From NCBI GenBank assembly GCA_025465465.1, contig JAODND010000065.1, positions 1 through 42,827 of the forward strand: a stretch of 42,827 nt of DNA, in the 5' to 3' direction. Shown here one piece after another: positions 32,666 to 42,827 of the stretch. The DNA comes from Frankiales bacterium (GTDB taxonomy: Bacteria > Actinomycetota > Actinomycetes > Mycobacteriales > SCTD01). The translations under genes were made by a program, and so were the position numbers. Below the pieces are notes generated by a model, which was not told the DNA's origin, did not search any database, and saw nothing but the letters and a program-made list of their open reading frames with translations. Position 1 is the first letter of the stretch. Every line of letters starts with the position of its first letter.

Positions 32666-33805
32666 CTACGTGGAGATGGTCGCTTCGCCAGGAGGCCCGT
32701 TGTACGACTCTGCGAGTCGCAGCGCCTCCTCGATGAGCGTCTCGACGATCTGCGCCTCCGGGACGGTCTTGATGACCTCGCCCTTCACGAAGATCTGGCC
32801 CTTGCCGTTGCCGCTCGCGACGCCCAGGTCGGCCTCGCGGGCCTCCCCCGGCCCGTTGACGACGCAACCCATGACGGCGACGCGCAGCGGCACGTCGATG
32901 CCCTCGAGCCCGGCCGTCACCTGTTCGGCGAGCGTGTAGACGTCGACCTGCGCACGACCGCAGGAGGGACAGCTCACGATCTCGAGCCCGCGCTGCCGGA
33001 GGTTCAACGACTCGAGGATCTGCAGCCCGACCTTGACCTCCTCCACGGGCGGGGCGGACAGCGAGACGCGAATGGTGTCGCCGATGCCCTGCGACAGCAG
33101 CGCGCCGAACGCGACCGCTGACTTGATCGTCCCCTGGAAGGCTGGGCCTGCCTCGGTCACGCCGAGGTGCAGCGGGTAGTCGCAGGCCGCGGAGAGCTGC
33201 CGGTAGGCCTCGACCATCACGACCGGGTCGTTGTGCTTCACCGAGATCTTGATGTCGGTGAAGTCGTGCTCCTCGAACAACGAGCACTCCCACAGCGCCG
33301 ACTCGACGAGCGCCTCGGGCGTCGCCTTGCCGTGCTTGGTCAGGATGCGCTTGTCGAGGGACCCGGCGTTGACGCCGATGCGGATCGGGATTCCCGCATT
33401 CTTGGCGGCGCGCGCCACGTCCCCGACGTTGCCGTCGAACTCCTTGATGTTGCCGGGGTTCACGCGTACGGCGGCACAGCCGGCCTCGATCGCGGCGAAG
33501 ACGTACTCGAGCTGGAAGTGGATGTCGGCGATGACCGGGATCTGGCTGTGCTGCGCGATCTCGCGCAGTGCCTCGGCGTCCTTCTTCGTGGGGCAGGCGA
33601 CCCGCACGATCTGGCAGCCGGAGGCGGTCAGCGCTGCGATCTGCTGCAGCGTCTCGTTGATCTCGTAGGTCTTGGTCGTCGTCATCGACTGCACACTGAC
33701 CGGCGCGTCACCGCCGACGAGGACCCCGCCGACGTCGAGCTGTCGGGTCTTGCGGCGCTCCGCCAGCCGGCGGGGCACCTCGGGCATCCCGAGCGAGATG
33801 GTCAC
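32666..33805 (-). CDS. ispG: 4-hydroxy-3-methylbut-2-en-1-yl diphosphate synthase (MEP pathway)
   Basis: A 379-residue [4Fe-4S] enzyme (GcpE) that converts 2-C-methyl-D-erythritol 2,4-cyclodiphosphate to HMBPP. The TIM-barrel part begins [17 protein letters not shown] and contains ADIHFQ and RVNPGNI. The cluster cysteines are in CPSCGR and CVVNGPGEA in the C-terminal ferredoxin-reductase-like domain. Length is as usual for bacteria. Start GTG 33805 overlaps the rseP stop (GTGA). It shares the operon with dxr, an earlier enzyme of the same pathway. Confidence 0.97.
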   Translation of the reverse strand: MTISLGMPEVPRRLAERRKTRQLDVGGVLVGGDAPVSVQSMTTTKTYEINETLQQIAALTASGCQIVRVACPTKKDAEALREIAQHSQIPVIADIHFQLEYVFAAIEAGCAAVRVNPGNIKEFDGNVGDVARAAKNAGIPIRIGVNAGSLDKRILTKHGKATPEALVESALWECSLFEEHDFTDIKISVKHNDPVVMVEAYRQLSAACDYPLHLGVTEAGPAFQGTIKSAVAFGALLSQGIGDTIRVSLSAPPVEEVKVGLQILESLNLRQRGLEIVSCPSCGRAQVDVYTLAEQVTAGLEGIDVPLRVAVMGCVVNGPGEAREADLGVASGNGKGQIFVKGEVIKTVPEAQIVETLIEEALRLAESYNGPPGEATIST

Positions 33806-35067
33806 TGGCCGAGCTTGATCGGGTTGACGATGTCGGCTCCGAGGATCCAGACGGTGGCCGTCACGAACAGCGCGACCACCGCGAAGGTCAGGGGCATGAG
33901 CTTGTTGTAGTCGACATGGATGACATCGCCGACATAGCCGCGGGCGCGCTTGATGCGATCGCGGACCCCCTCGAAGAACACGACGGCGATATGACCCCCG
34001 TCGAGGGGAAGCAGCGGCAGCAGGTTGAAGACGCCGACGAACAGGTTGAGCGACGCGATGATGAACAAGAAGTTCAACAGCGTGTACGAGAACGGCACCG
34101 GCAGCGCGAAGACCTCACCGCTGATCCGGCCGGCGCCCACGAGCCCGACGAGGCCGTTGGGGTCACGGTTGGGTCCGTAGATGCCGGCGATCGAGCCCAG
34201 CTTCGTCGTGATGGTGGTCCACGTACCGGACACGATGGTCGAGAGCTGGCGGCCCGTCTCGGGGACAGCGTCGACGATGCCCACGTGCTTCAGGACCGTC
34301 GGGTCCTGGGTGATGCCGATGGCACCGACCGGCACGGCCTTGGTCGTGTCCACGCTGTTGGCGCCCGTCAACGGGTAGCGCTCGACGGGGATCGGGGTGA
34401 CGTGCAGCGTCACGTCCTTGCCGTGACGGAGCACCACGACGGCGAGGTCGTGGCCGGCGTTGGCACGGACCACGGTGGTGAGCTGCGTGTAGGTGTCGAT
34501 CTTCGTGCCGTTGACGCTGACGACCCGGTCCCCGGTCTGGAACTTCGCCGCCTTCGCCTGCCCGGCCGCCCGACCCGCGCACTGGCCGCTGGAGTCGACG
34601 CTGGAGAACTTCGCGCTGCTGGCGCTGTCGCCCTTCAGCGGCACCGACAGCGGCACGCAGTCGGCAGGCTTGCTGAGGATCGGGGCCGACGGCTGCGGCA
34701 CCCCGAGGGTGAGGACCGCGAGGAAGATCAGCACGAGGCAGATCAGGAAGTGCACGGTCGAACCGGCGACGAGGACGACGAACCGGGGCCAGGTCTTGCG
34801 CTTGTAGAACACCCGGTCCTCGTCACCGGGCTCGACCGGCTCGAGAGGGGTCATCCCGATGATCTTCACGAAGCCACCGAGCGGGACAGCCTTCACGCCG
34901 TACTCGGTCTCGCCCTTGGTGCGGGACCAGATCGTCGGTCCGAAGCCGACGAAGAACTGCGTGGCCTTCATGCCGTAGTGCCGCGCGGTGAGGAAGTGCC
35001 CAGCCTCGTGCAGCATGATCGACAGCAGCATGGCCACGGCGAAGGCCAGGATCCCCAAGGCGTTCAC
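33802..35067 (-). CDS. rseP: Site-2 intramembrane zinc metalloprotease (RseP/Rip1-like, M50)
   Basis: A 421-residue membrane protease. The zinc motif HEAGH is at residues 20-24 in the first transmembrane helix, and the third ligand is in LLPLDGGH in a late helix. A PDZ-like domain lies between ([19 protein letters not shown]). The protein cleaves transmembrane segments such as anti-sigma factors; Rip1 in mycobacteria is the actinobacterial parallel. A cluster of Cys residues in the extracytoplasmic region (about 135-165) could form disulfides. GTG 35067 follows AGGAG by about 10 nt and lies 5 nt after the dxr stop. Confidence 0.94.
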   Translation of the reverse strand: MNALGILAFAVAMLLSIMLHEAGHFLTARHYGMKATQFFVGFGPTIWSRTKGETEYGVKAVPLGGFVKIIGMTPLEPVEPGDEDRVFYKRKTWPRFVVLVAGSTVHFLICLVLIFLAVLTLGVPQPSAPILSKPADCVPLSVPLKGDSASSAKFSSVDSSGQCAGRAAGQAKAAKFQTGDRVVSVNGTKIDTYTQLTTVVRANAGHDLAVVVLRHGKDVTLHVTPIPVERYPLTGANSVDTTKAVPVGAIGITQDPTVLKHVGIVDAVPETGRQLSTIVSGTWTTITTKLGSIAGIYGPNRDPNGLVGLVGAGRISGEVFALPVPFSYTLLNFLFIIASLNLFVGVFNLLPLLPLDGGHIAVVFFEGVRDRIKRARGYVGDVIHVDYNKLMPLTFAVVALFVTATVWILGADIVNPIKLGQ

Positions 35068-35072
35068 GAGGG

Positions 35073-36248
35073 TCAGTCTCCTACGGTCAGCTCGGAGGCG
35101 CGCGTTCGCGCCCAGGTCTCTGTCTCTAGAATGTCGACAAGAGCGGGACGTTCCCTGAGGGGGTGCTCCGAGACAACCTGGGCCACGGTGTCGGTGATGG
35201 CCGCGAAGTCCAGCCGGCCCTCCCGGAACGCGTTGACGCAGACCTCGTTCGCGGCGTTCAGGGCCGCGGGCGCAGTGCCTCCCGTCGCACCGGCCTCACG
35301 ACACAGCCCAACCGCCGGGAAGACCTCATGGTCGAGCGGCTCGAAGGTCCAGGAGTGTGCCTGTGCCCAGTCGACCGGCGTGGTCGCGGCGGGGACCCTG
35401 TCGGGCCAACCCAGGGCAAGAGCTATCGGAAGCCGCATGTCGGGCGGGCTCGCCTGGGCGAGCGTCGAGCCGTCCACGAACTCCACCATCGAGTGGATCA
35501 CCGACTGCGGGTGCACCACGACGTCGATGCGGTCGTAGGGCACGTCGAAGAGCAGGTGCGCCTCGATCAGCTCGAGCCCCTTGTTCATGAGGGTGGCGCT
35601 GTTGATGGTGATGACCGGCCCCATGTCCCAGGTCGGGTGCGCCATCGCCTGCTCGTAGCTCACGCCGCTCAGGTCGCTGCGGCCGCGGAAGGGCCCGCCC
35701 GACGCGGTCAGGATCAGCTTCGCCACCTCCTGCCTGCTCCCGCCGCGCAGGCACTGCGCCAGGGCTGAGTGCTCGCTGTCGACGGGCGTGATCTGGGAGA
35801 GGTACGGCGTGACCAGCGGCCCACCCGCGATCAGGCTCTCCTTGTTGGCCAGCGCCACGGTGCGGCCTGCCTCGAGGGCCGCCAGCGTCGGCGCGAGGCC
35901 GACGGAGCCGGTCATGCCGTTGAGGACGACGTCACAGGGCCAGGCCGCCAGCTCCGCCAGGGCGTCCGGGCCCGCGAGCACCTTCGGGATGGGGTAGTCG
36001 CCGCTGCTGTAGCCGCGCGCCTGGGCAGCGGCGTAGAAGGCCAGCTGAAGGTCCTGCGCCGCCGTCGCCTGGGCGACAGCGACCACCTCGACGCCGAGCT
36101 CGAGCGCCTGCTGCGCCAACAGGTCGACCCGGCCACCACCCGCGCCGAGACCGACGACCCGGAAGCGATCGGGGTTGGCGCGCACGACATCGAGAGCCTG
36201 GGTGCCGACCGACCCGGTCGACCCGAGCAGTACGACGTCGCGGGGCAT
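35073..36248 (-). CDS. dxr: 1-deoxy-D-xylulose 5-phosphate reductoisomerase
   Basis: A 391-residue NADPH enzyme making MEP from DXP, the committed step of the MEP pathway. It has the nucleotide motif [16 protein letters not shown] at the N-terminus, then [30 protein letters not shown], and [21 protein letters not shown]. Start ATG 36248 opens directly into the Rossmann motif. A longer ORF upstream is not supported, because the family starts here. A weak leader lies before the divergent ABM gene. Downstream genes rseP and ispG follow with 5-nt and overlapping junctions. Confidence 0.97.
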   Translation of the reverse strand: MPRDVVLLGSTGSVGTQALDVVRANPDRFRVVGLGAGGGRVDLLAQQALELGVEVVAVAQATAAQDLQLAFYAAAQARGYSSGDYPIPKVLAGPDALAELAAWPCDVVLNGMTGSVGLAPTLAALEAGRTVALANKESLIAGGPLVTPYLSQITPVDSEHSALAQCLRGGSRQEVAKLILTASGGPFRGRSDLSGVSYEQAMAHPTWDMGPVITINSATLMNKGLELIEAHLLFDVPYDRIDVVVHPQSVIHSMVEFVDGSTLAQASPPDMRLPIALALGWPDRVPAATTPVDWAQAHSWTFEPLDHEVFPAVGLCREAGATGGTAPAALNAANEVCVNAFREGRLDFAAITDTVAQVVSEHPLRERPALVDILETETWARTRASELTVGD

Positions 36249-36284
36249 GTGTCTATTGTGCCTGTCCTGACCCTTGGAGGCCCT

Positions 36285-36581
36285 GTGCTCGTCGTGATCG
36301 CCACCCTCGCAGGCAAGCCCGAACGTCGCCAGGACATCGTCGGCGCCCTCGCCAAGGCCGCCGCGGCCAGCCGCGGGGACGCCGGCTGCCTGTCCTATGC
36401 GTTCGCGCAGGATGTCGAGGACCCCGACCGGTTCGTGTCGGTCGAGACCTGGGAGGACAAGGCGTCCCTCGACGCGCACTTCACCCAGCCGCACCTCGCG
36501 GAGCTGTTCGGCGCGCTCGGCGACGCGTTGGCAGGCCCTGCCGACATCAAGACCTACGAAACGTCCGGCCCGCTCAGCTGA
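36285..36581 (+). CDS. Antibiotic biosynthesis monooxygenase (ABM) family protein
   Basis: A 98-residue dimeric alpha-beta barrel protein: [65 protein letters not shown]. This is the ABM/YgiN pattern, seen in quinol monooxygenases and heme or polyketide oxygenases. GTG 36285 follows GGAGG by 4 nt. It sits alone on the + strand between dxr and rlmN, both on the minus strand. The substrate is not known. Confidence 0.88.
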   Translation: MLVVIATLAGKPERRQDIVGALAKAAAASRGDAGCLSYAFAQDVEDPDRFVSVETWEDKASLDAHFTQPHLAELFGALGDALAGPADIKTYETSGPLS

Positions 36582-36602
36582 CCCTGGCGACCTCACCGAG
36601 GC

Positions 36603-36629
36603 CCGTTCCGAGCGTGCTCAGGCGAACGG
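36603..36629. terminator. Possible hairpin between convergent ABM and rlmN genes
   Basis: CCGTTC (36603-36608) and GAACGG (36624-36629), loop 15 nt, with the rlmN stop codon inside the loop. It lies in the 36-bp gap between the two convergent stops and extends into the last rlmN codons, so it could serve both genes, but the stem is short. Confidence 0.35.
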
Positions 36630-37709
36630 CACGGGCTCTTCGAGGGCGGCGAGCTGGCCGCAGGCGCCGGCGATCTCGCGGCCGCGGGTGTCACGGACGG
36701 TCGCGTTGACTCCGCCGTCCCGCAGCCGCTTCACGAACTCTCGCTCGGCCTCCTTGGGCGAGGCGTCCCACTCGGACCCGGGCGTCGGGTTCAGCGGGAT
36801 GAGGTTCACGTGCACGAGCTTGCCCTTGAGCTTCTTGGCAAGCATGTCCGCACGCCAGGGCTGGTCGTTGACGTCCTTGATGAGCGCGTACTCGATGGAC
36901 AGCCGCCGCCCGGTCTTCCTCGTGTAGTCCATCGCGGTCCGGAGCACCTCGCGCACCGGCCAGCGGGTGTTGACCGGCACCAGGGTGTCGCGCAGCTCGT
37001 CGTCGGGTGCGTGCAGCGACAGCGCGAGGGTGACCTGCAGGCCCTCCTCGGTCAGCTTCTGGATCGCGGGCACGACGCCGACGGTCGACACCACGATGTT
37101 GCGCTGCGACATCCCGAGCCCGGCCGGCGACGGCTCGACCATCCGGCGTACCGCTGCGATCACGCGGTTGTAGTTGGCGAGCGGCTCACCCATGCCCATG
37201 AACACCACGTTGGAGACGCCGCGCTCACCGCGGGCGAGCTCGTCGGCGTTGGCGCGCACGACCTGGTCGACGATCTCCGCCGTCGACAGGTTGCGGGTGA
37301 GACCCCCTTGACCGGTCGCGCAGAACGGGCACGCCATGCCACACCCGGCCTGCGACGAGATGCAGACGGTCGTGCGGTCCTTGTATCTCATGGTGACCGA
37401 CTCGACGAGCGTGCTGTCGTGCGCGCGCCAGAGCGACTTCACCGTGGCACCGTCGTCGCAGGAGACGTCGCGCACCCGGGTCCAGAGAGGCGGCAGCACT
37501 TGGGCGAGCCGCTCGCGGCTGGCAGCGGAGAGCTCGGTCATGTCGGCGAGGGTCTTGCCCGCGAAGTAGCCGCGGCTGAGCTGCTCGGCCCGGAAGGCCT
37601 TCTCCCCGAGGCCGACGACGGCCTCGCGGCGCTCGTCGGCGGTCATGTCGGCAAGGTGCCGCGGCGGGAACGCCCGCTTCGGCGCCTCGAAGACCAGGGG
37701 AAGGCTCAC
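36618..37709 (-). CDS. rlmN: 23S rRNA (adenine2503-C2)/tRNA A37 methyltransferase, radical SAM
   Basis: A 363-residue radical SAM enzyme that methylates A2503 in 23S rRNA and A37 in some tRNAs. The cluster motif is [14 protein letters not shown]. The catalytic downstream cysteine is near the C-terminus (EIAGACGQL). [10 protein letters not shown] and YALIKDVND are also typical. Start GTG 37709. It follows cdsA by 50 nt on the same strand. Confidence 0.97.
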   Translation of the reverse strand: MSLPLVFEAPKRAFPPRHLADMTADERREAVVGLGEKAFRAEQLSRGYFAGKTLADMTELSAASRERLAQVLPPLWTRVRDVSCDDGATVKSLWRAHDSTLVESVTMRYKDRTTVCISSQAGCGMACPFCATGQGGLTRNLSTAEIVDQVVRANADELARGERGVSNVVFMGMGEPLANYNRVIAAVRRMVEPSPAGLGMSQRNIVVSTVGVVPAIQKLTEEGLQVTLALSLHAPDDELRDTLVPVNTRWPVREVLRTAMDYTRKTGRRLSIEYALIKDVNDQPWRADMLAKKLKGKLVHVNLIPLNPTPGSEWDASPKEAEREFVKRLRDGGVNATVRDTRGREIAGACGQLAALEEPVPFA

Positions 37710-37759
37710 CGCTCCAGGCTACGGGCCCGCTCGGCCGGGCGGACGCAAGCGGGCAGACG

Positions 37760-38602
37760 TCAGCCGACGAAGGCGATCAGCAGCAGCCAGGCGATGGGGG
37801 CGGTCGGGAGCAGCGAGTCGAGGCGGTCCATGATGCCGCCGTGGCCGGGCAGCAGGTTGCCCATGTCCTTGATGCCGATGTCGCGCTTGATCATCGACTC
37901 GCCGAGGTCGCCGAGCGTGGCGGACGCCACCACGCAGAGTCCGTAGCCGCCCCCCTGCCACCACTCCACGTGGAAGAGGAAGTGGAAGAACAGCGCGCCG
38001 GCGGCGGCGCAGGAGACCGCCGATCCGACGAAGCCCTCCCAGGACTTCTTGGGCGAGACACTCGGCGCCATCGGGTGCTTCCCGAGGAAGACGCCGGCGA
38101 CGTAGCCACCGACGTCCGAGCAGACGACTGTCGCGATGAAGGCCGTGACCCGACGCGGCCCGTCGGGCGGCGCCGCGAGCAGCGCCGCGAAGCCGGCGAG
38201 GAAGGGCACGTAGGCCGCGGTGAAGACCGCCGCGGTGACGTCGCGCAGCGTCCCCTCGGCCGGATCGGCGAGTCGCCAGACGACGATGCCGAGCACGGTG
38301 AGCACAAAGGCGAGGAAGAGGTCGTCGGCACCGGAGTGGTAGGCGATGCCCACCATCACGGCTCCCCCGACCAGCAGCGGGAGCAGCGGTGGGTTGGCAC
38401 CCAGGGTGCGCAGCGAACGCACGACCTCGACCGTGCCGAGCAGGATCGCAGCGGCGACGACGACGACGAAGGTCCAGCGGTACGGCGAATAGACCGACCC
38501 GAGGACTGCTCCGCCCAGCAGGAGCCCCACGGCGATCGCCGCGGGGAGGTTGCGGCCGGCGCGCCCCGGCGCCATCGGCGGGGCATCAGAGGCGGTCTCC
38601 AT
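37760..38602 (-). CDS. cdsA: Phosphatidate cytidylyltransferase (CDP-diglyceride synthase)
   Basis: A 280-residue polytopic membrane enzyme that makes CDP-diacylglycerol from phosphatidate and CTP for phospholipid synthesis. About eight hydrophobic helices are seen. The C-terminal signature is present as SPKKSWEGFVGS, then LGDLGESMIKRDIGIKDMGNLLPGHGGIMDRLDS, with the metal-binding Asp residues. The gene shares one nucleotide with the frr stop (TGATG), so the two are coupled. Confidence 0.95.
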   Translation of the reverse strand: METASDAPPMAPGRAGRNLPAAIAVGLLLGGAVLGSVYSPYRWTFVVVVAAAILLGTVEVVRSLRTLGANPPLLPLLVGGAVMVGIAYHSGADDLFLAFVLTVLGIVVWRLADPAEGTLRDVTAAVFTAAYVPFLAGFAALLAAPPDGPRRVTAFIATVVCSDVGGYVAGVFLGKHPMAPSVSPKKSWEGFVGSAVSCAAAGALFFHFLFHVEWWQGGGYGLCVVASATLGDLGESMIKRDIGIKDMGNLLPGHGGIMDRLDSLLPTAPIAWLLLIAFVG

Positions 38603-39159
38603 CAGACCTCGAGCAGCTCGGCTTCCTTGTGCTTCAGCAGCTCGTCGATGCGGGCCACGTAGGCGTTCGTGGTCTTGTCGAGCTCCTTCTCCGCGCGGTT
38701 GACGTCGTCCTCGCCGGCCTTGCCGTCCTTGGACAGCCTGTCGAGCTCGTCCTTGGCCTTGCGGCGGATGTTGCGGATCGACACCTTGGCGTCCTCCGCC
38801 TTGGTGCGTGCGACCTTAATGAACTCCTTGCGCCGCTCTTCGGTGAGCTGCGGGATGGAGATGCGGATGACCGCTCCGTCGTTCGAGGGGTTGACCCCGA
38901 GGTCGGAGTCTCGGATGGCTCGTTCGATGATGCCGAGGGTGCCCTTGTCGTAAGGCGTCACGAGCGCCATCCGCGGCTCGGGCACGGTGATGCTCGCGAG
39001 CTGGTTGATGGGCGTCATCGTGTCGTAGTAGTCGACCACGATCTTCTGGAACATCTGCGGCGTCGCGCGGCCGGCGCGGATGCCACCGAAGTCGTCTTTC
39101 GCGACCTCGACGGCCTTCTCCATGCGCTCCTCCGCGTCGAGGAGCGTCTCGTCGATCAT
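38602..39159 (-). CDS. frr: Ribosome recycling factor
   Basis: A 185-residue protein of the exact family length. It splits post-termination ribosomes together with EF-G. Landmarks are [58 protein letters not shown] and [17 protein letters not shown]. The stop and start abut cdsA and pyrH without gaps. Expression with S2, EF-Ts and UMP kinase is conserved. Confidence 0.97.
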   Translation of the reverse strand: MIDETLLDAEERMEKAVEVAKDDFGGIRAGRATPQMFQKIVVDYYDTMTPINQLASITVPEPRMALVTPYDKGTLGIIERAIRDSDLGVNPSNDGAVIRISIPQLTEERRKEFIKVARTKAEDAKVSIRNIRRKAKDELDRLSKDGKAGEDDVNRAEKELDKTTNAYVARIDELLKHKEAELLEV

Positions 39160-39969
<810 letters not shown>

Positions 39970-39991
39970 CCTGATGGCGCGGCGGCTACAA

Positions 39992-40813
39992 CTAGGCCTG
40001 GCCGACCTTGAAGCGGGCGAACGACGTGACGTCGGTGCCGGCCTCCTCGAGGACCTTGGCGACGGACTTCTTGTTGTCCTTCGCGAAGGCCTGCTCGGTG
40101 AGCACGGCCTCCTTGAAGAAGCCCGTGATGCGACCCTCGACGATCTTGTCGAGCGAAGCCTCGGGCTTGCCCTCGCTGATCGCGATCTCGCGGGCGACCC
40201 GGCGCTCGTTGGCGACGGCCTCCTCCGAGACCTCCTCGCGCGTCGTGTAGAGCGGGTTGAACGCGGCGACGTGCTGCGCGAGGTCCTTGGCGACCTCGGG
40301 CTTCTCGGCCGTGAGGGCGACCAGGACACCGAGCTGCGGGGGCAGGTCGGGGTTGGTCTTGTGCAGGTAGCTGCCGACGTAGGTTCCTTCGAGCGTGACC
40401 ACGCGACGAACCTCGATCTTCTCGCCGAGCGCAGCGTTCGCGTCGTCGAGGACGGTCTGCAGGTCCTTCCCGTCGACCACGATGTCCTTCGGGTCGTTGG
40501 CACTCACCGCAGCGGCAGCGGCGACGACCTGCTCGGCCAGCGCGATGAACGTGTCGCTCTTGGCGACGAAGTCGGTCTCGCAGTTGAGCTCGAGCAGGGT
40601 GGCCTTGCCGGGGCCGGTCACCGAGAGCGTGACGAGCCCGTTGGAGGCAGCTCGGCCCTCGCGCTTCGCGACGCCCTTCTGGCCCTTGATGCGCAGGATC
40701 TCGACGGCCTTCTCGAACTCGCCGTCGGCCTCGACGAGCGCGTTCTTGCAGTCGGTCATGCCCGCGCCGGTGGCCTCGCGGAGCTTCTTGATGTCAGCGG
40801 CAGAGATCGCCAT
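39992..40813 (-). CDS. tsf: Elongation factor Ts
   Basis: A 273-residue nucleotide exchange factor for EF-Tu. The N-terminal UBA-like part and the TDCKNAL signature (MAISAADIKKLREATGAGMTDCKNAL) are complete, as is the ETDFVAKSDTF loop that inserts into EF-Tu. Length is usual for actinobacteria. ATG 40813 has AAGGA about 10 nt upstream, and the gene follows rpsB by 27 nt. A terminator follows. Confidence 0.97.
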   Translation of the reverse strand: MAISAADIKKLREATGAGMTDCKNALVEADGEFEKAVEILRIKGQKGVAKREGRAASNGLVTLSVTGPGKATLLELNCETDFVAKSDTFIALAEQVVAAAAAVSANDPKDIVVDGKDLQTVLDDANAALGEKIEVRRVVTLEGTYVGSYLHKTNPDLPPQLGVLVALTAEKPEVAKDLAQHVAAFNPLYTTREEVSEEAVANERRVAREIAISEGKPEASLDKIVEGRITGFFKEAVLTEQAFAKDNKKSVAKVLEEAGTDVTSFARFKVGQA

Positions 40814-40840
40814 GTTCGTGGATTCCTTCGAGAGGGGCGG

Positions 40841-41722
40841 TCAGGAGGCGGGGGTGGCGGTGCCGGCGTCGGCGGTGGTCGCCTCAGCGGCGCCCGCACC
40901 CTCGACCGGACCGTCGCCCGTGACGGCGGCGGCGTCGCCGGAGAGCAGTTCCTGCTCCCACGCCGGGAGCGGCTCGTCGGTGCCGAGCTGGCCGGCCTCG
41001 GGCTTCACGTCGGCACCGGCGTTTGCCTGCGCACCGGCCCGGGCCATCAGGCCCTCCGCGACGGCGTCGGCGATGACCCGGGTGAGGGTGCCGATGCTGC
41101 GGATCGCGTCGTCGTTGCCCGGGATCTTGTAGTCCACGACGTCGGGGTCGCAGTTGGTGTCGAGGATCGCGACGACCGGGATGTTGAGCTTGCGGGCCTC
41201 GTTGACGGCCAGGTGCTCCTTGTTCGTGTCCACGATCCACACGGCGGAGGGCGTCCTGGTCATCTCACGGATGCCGCCGAGGGTGCGCAGCAGCTTCTTG
41301 CGCTCGCGGTCGAGGACGAGCGCCTCCTTCTTCGTCAGCACGGTGGCGCCACCGGTCTGCTCGATCAGCTCGAGCTCCTTCAGGCGCTGCAGCCGCTTGT
41401 AGACGGTCTGGAAGTTGGTGAGCATGCCGCCGAGCCAGCGCTCCGTGACATACGGCATGCCGACCCGGGTGGCCTGCTCGGCGATCGACTCCTGCGCCTG
41501 GCGCTTGGTGCCGATGAACATGATCGTCCCGCCGTGGGCGACCGTCTCCTTGACGAAGTCATAGGCGCGGTCGATGTACCCGAGCGTCTGCTGCAGGTCG
41601 ATGATGTAGATGCCGTTGCGCTCAGTGAGGATGAAGCGCTTCATCTTCGGGTTCCAGCGCTTGGTCTGGTGACCGAAGTGGGTGCCACTCTCGAGGAGGT
41701 GGCGCATGGTGACGACAGCCAT
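40841..41722 (-). CDS. rpsB: 30S ribosomal protein S2
   Basis: A 293-residue S2. Landmarks are [52 protein letters not shown] and [11 protein letters not shown]. The C-terminal ~55 residues are an Ala/Gly/Glu-rich low-complexity tail beyond the conserved domain, which is common in actinobacteria. ATG 41722 has an AAGGA site upstream. The gene starts the rpsB-tsf operon, divergent from the M23 peptidase. Confidence 0.98.
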   Translation of the reverse strand: MAVVTMRHLLESGTHFGHQTKRWNPKMKRFILTERNGIYIIDLQQTLGYIDRAYDFVKETVAHGGTIMFIGTKRQAQESIAEQATRVGMPYVTERWLGGMLTNFQTVYKRLQRLKELELIEQTGGATVLTKKEALVLDRERKKLLRTLGGIREMTRTPSAVWIVDTNKEHLAVNEARKLNIPVVAILDTNCDPDVVDYKIPGNDDAIRSIGTLTRVIADAVAEGLMARAGAQANAGADVKPEAGQLGTDEPLPAWEQELLSGDAAAVTGDGPVEGAGAAEATTADAGTATPAS

Positions 41723-41931
41723 GGGGCGTCCTTCTTGTCCGGTTCAACGCCGACGGCCGGTCGGCCGCCTGCCCTAGCGCCCTGCTCCGCACCTTCCCCA
41801 AGAGGACCGGGGTGCTTCGCATCGATGGGCGCGCGAAGTCACAGGCCGAGACCTGTGCTGGCTCCAGCATAGCTGTCCACAGATCCGGTACGGCCGTCCT
41901 GCGCGTGCTCCGGGCAGCGCAGGCTGTGCCC
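41723..41931. promoter_or_regulatory. Divergent rpsB / M23 peptidase control region with small hairpins
   Basis: The 209-bp gap holds the rpsB leader. Short dyads are CTTCGC/GCGAAG (about 41815-41836), CACAGG/CCTGTG (41840-41857) and TGCTGG/CCAGCA (about 41856-41869). A weak TGGACA -35 for rpsB is at 41879-41874 on the reverse strand. The dyads could form an S2-responsive leader, but I cannot match them to a known one. Confidence 0.3.
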
Positions 41932-42615
41932 ATGCGCCGCCTCGCCCCTCTCGTCGTGCTCGCCATGGCCGTGCTGCTCGCACCTCCTGCCGGCGCCGAG
42001 CCCCGGCCCGGTTTCGGCTGGCCGCTGCCCGGGGCGCCCACTGTCGACCGCCGGTTCCAGCCGCCCGCGAGCGCCTGGGGTGCCGGTCACCGGGGAGTCG
42101 ACCTGCGCGGCGAGTCCGGGGAGACGGTGCTGGCAGCCGGCCCGGGCCGGGTGACGTATGCCGGCCTGCTCGCCGGTCGAGGCGTCGTCACGGTGACCCA
42201 CAGCGGTGGCCTGCGGACGACCTACGAGCCGGTGACCGCCCTGGTGCGGGTCGGGCAGGCCGTCGCCCGCGGGACGCCGTTGGGGACCCTCGGGTCGGGC
42301 CACGCGTCGTGCCGGGCGGGCACCGCGTGCCTGCACTGGGGGCTGCTGCGAGGGGACACCTATCTCGACCCGCTGGGTCTGCTGATGGAGCAGCCGGTGA
42401 GGCTGCTGCCGCTCGGCACCCCCGCGTCTCCCGTCCCGGCCCTGCAGGCCGCCGGCGGGGAGGCGACAGCCGGCCGGCCCGTGGGCACGCTCGCGGCCGC
42501 CGGGACGCTGGTCGTCGGGCTGACCCTGCTGGCCAGTCGGCGTCGACCCGCACCGCAACCGCCCCCGCGGCCAGTCGACCTGCGGGCCGAGCGGGCCCGG
42601 CGGAGGGCGGCATGA
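41932..42615 (+). CDS. M23-family metallopeptidase, secreted or membrane-anchored
   Basis: A 227-residue LytM-type peptidase. The N-terminal signal peptide is MRRLAPLVVLAMAVLLAPPAGA. The zinc site includes HRGVDLRG (His, Asp) and ACLHWGLLRG; Cys stands where HxH has its first His, as in many actinobacterial M23 proteins. It ends with a hydrophobic helix (GTLAAAGTLVVGLTLLA) and a basic tail, so it is probably tethered to the membrane. It may cut peptidoglycan cross-links, though degenerate members only activate other hydrolases. The position beside rpsB is conserved (Rv2891 beside rpsB in M. tuberculosis). Start ATG 41932. Confidence 0.9.
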   Translation: MRRLAPLVVLAMAVLLAPPAGAEPRPGFGWPLPGAPTVDRRFQPPASAWGAGHRGVDLRGESGETVLAAGPGRVTYAGLLAGRGVVTVTHSGGLRTTYEPVTALVRVGQAVARGTPLGTLGSGHASCRAGTACLHWGLLRGDTYLDPLGLLMEQPVRLLPLGTPASPVPALQAAGGEATAGRPVGTLAAAGTLVVGLTLLASRRRPAPQPPPRPVDLRAERARRRAA

Positions 42616-42827
42616 CCGGCCTGCGGGTCCGGGAGCCGCCGCAGCGGGTGCGCACCCCACTGACGCTCGAGGACGCGTGCACCCATGAGCGCACCGAGGT
42701 CGTCGTCGACCTCGATCCCGCCACCCAGGCCTGCGCCCTCGAGGAGGCGGTGGCCGCGGCATTGCACCCCCGCCACGGTCGCCTCTGGCTGGGCGGCGCG
42801 CGGCTCAGCGGCGCCGTCGGTGCCTGC
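42612..42827 (+). CDS. Hypothetical protein, N-terminal fragment
   Basis: An open frame starting at ATG 42612 with a 4-nt ATGA overlap to the M23 gene. It is open to the right edge, 72 codons. The residues read MTGLRVREPPQRVRTPLTLE, then EVVVDLDPATQACALEEAVAAAL and RLWLGGARLSGAV. The last part weakly resembles the ubiquitin-like N-terminus found on some actinobacterial FtsK/SpoIIIE or FHA proteins (VDLDP..., then a 'WLGG..L' strand). That is a guess; no function is assigned. Confidence 0.6.
   Translation, partial: MTGLRVREPPQRVRTPLTLEDACTHERTEVVVDLDPATQACALEEAVAAALHPRHGRLWLGGARLSGAVGAC

Noticed and set aside
31748..33121. A 457-codon + strand frame over the GNAT and ispG genes
   Set aside because: Antisense to well-supported genes and starting inside the long hairpin.
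33916..35538. A 540-codon + strand frame opposite rseP and dxr
   Set aside because: Shadow of rseP and dxr; rich in D, R, G and H without any domain pattern.

Overview
This is chromosomal DNA from a high-GC actinobacterium. The signs are strong G/C bias at third codon positions, many GTG starts, actinobacteria-type families (DUF3052, DUF3145, DUF4081-GNAT, ParE with an EGDSALG toprim motif), and the conserved actinobacterial order M23 peptidase / rpsB-tsf-pyrH-frr-cdsA-rlmN-dxr-rseP-ispG-GNAT. Gene content fits Propionibacteriales (e.g. Nocardioidaceae) or a neighbouring order, but the sequence alone does not fix the genus. I see no rRNA, CRISPR array, insertion sequence or prophage. Coding is dense; the longest gap between genes is about 217 bp.

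Layout. Positions 1-5003 run leftward: DUF3052 protein, THUMP-like methyltransferase, tRNA-Val(UAC), a secreted ceramidase-fold protein, a small unknown protein, a Nif3-family protein and the start of a C4 zinc-ribbon protein. 5094-8794 carries a SHOCT membrane protein, aceE (homodimeric pyruvate dehydrogenase E1) and a small actinobacterial protein. 8810-16000 is mixed metabolism: pirin, LLM flavin oxidoreductase, an unknown helical protein, a zinc alcohol dehydrogenase, a tightly overlapped leftward operon (PAP2/lipid kinase fusion, second PAP2, HhH-PHP protein) and DUF3145. 16176-23050 has adenosine deaminase divergent from a rightward parE-parC-YceH/methyltransferase operon, i.e. topoisomerase IV plus an unusual two-domain protein.

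23039-32000 is the accessory part: an SRPBCC/ArsR pair divergent from an SDR, a large secreted BNR beta-propeller, a TetR regulator next to a sterol-desaturase-like membrane oxygenase, a Gfo/Idh/MocA oxidoreductase, and an atypical aldehyde dehydrogenase. 31814-41722 is the leftward housekeeping block joining translation (S2, EF-Ts, RRF, RlmN), UMP kinase, phospholipid synthesis (CdsA), isoprenoid MEP pathway (Dxr, IspG) and a site-2 protease, with a one-gene ABM insertion on the opposite strand. 41932 to the end starts a rightward unit: M23 endopeptidase, then a truncated unknown gene.

The most notable non-coding signals are three long, unrelated hairpins whose first arm contains the stop codon of the preceding gene (16113-16180, 28984-29046, 31740-31815). 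There are also a perfect 18-bp terminator stem (27435-27481), a terminator after tsf (39940-39969), and operator-like palindromes at 10428, 17227, 23850 and 28087. The most notable coding signals are the YceH-methyltransferase fusion in the topoisomerase IV operon, a ceramidase-fold protein that keeps metal ligands but lacks the usual serine motif, and an aldehyde dehydrogenase with a rewritten LELGGK motif.
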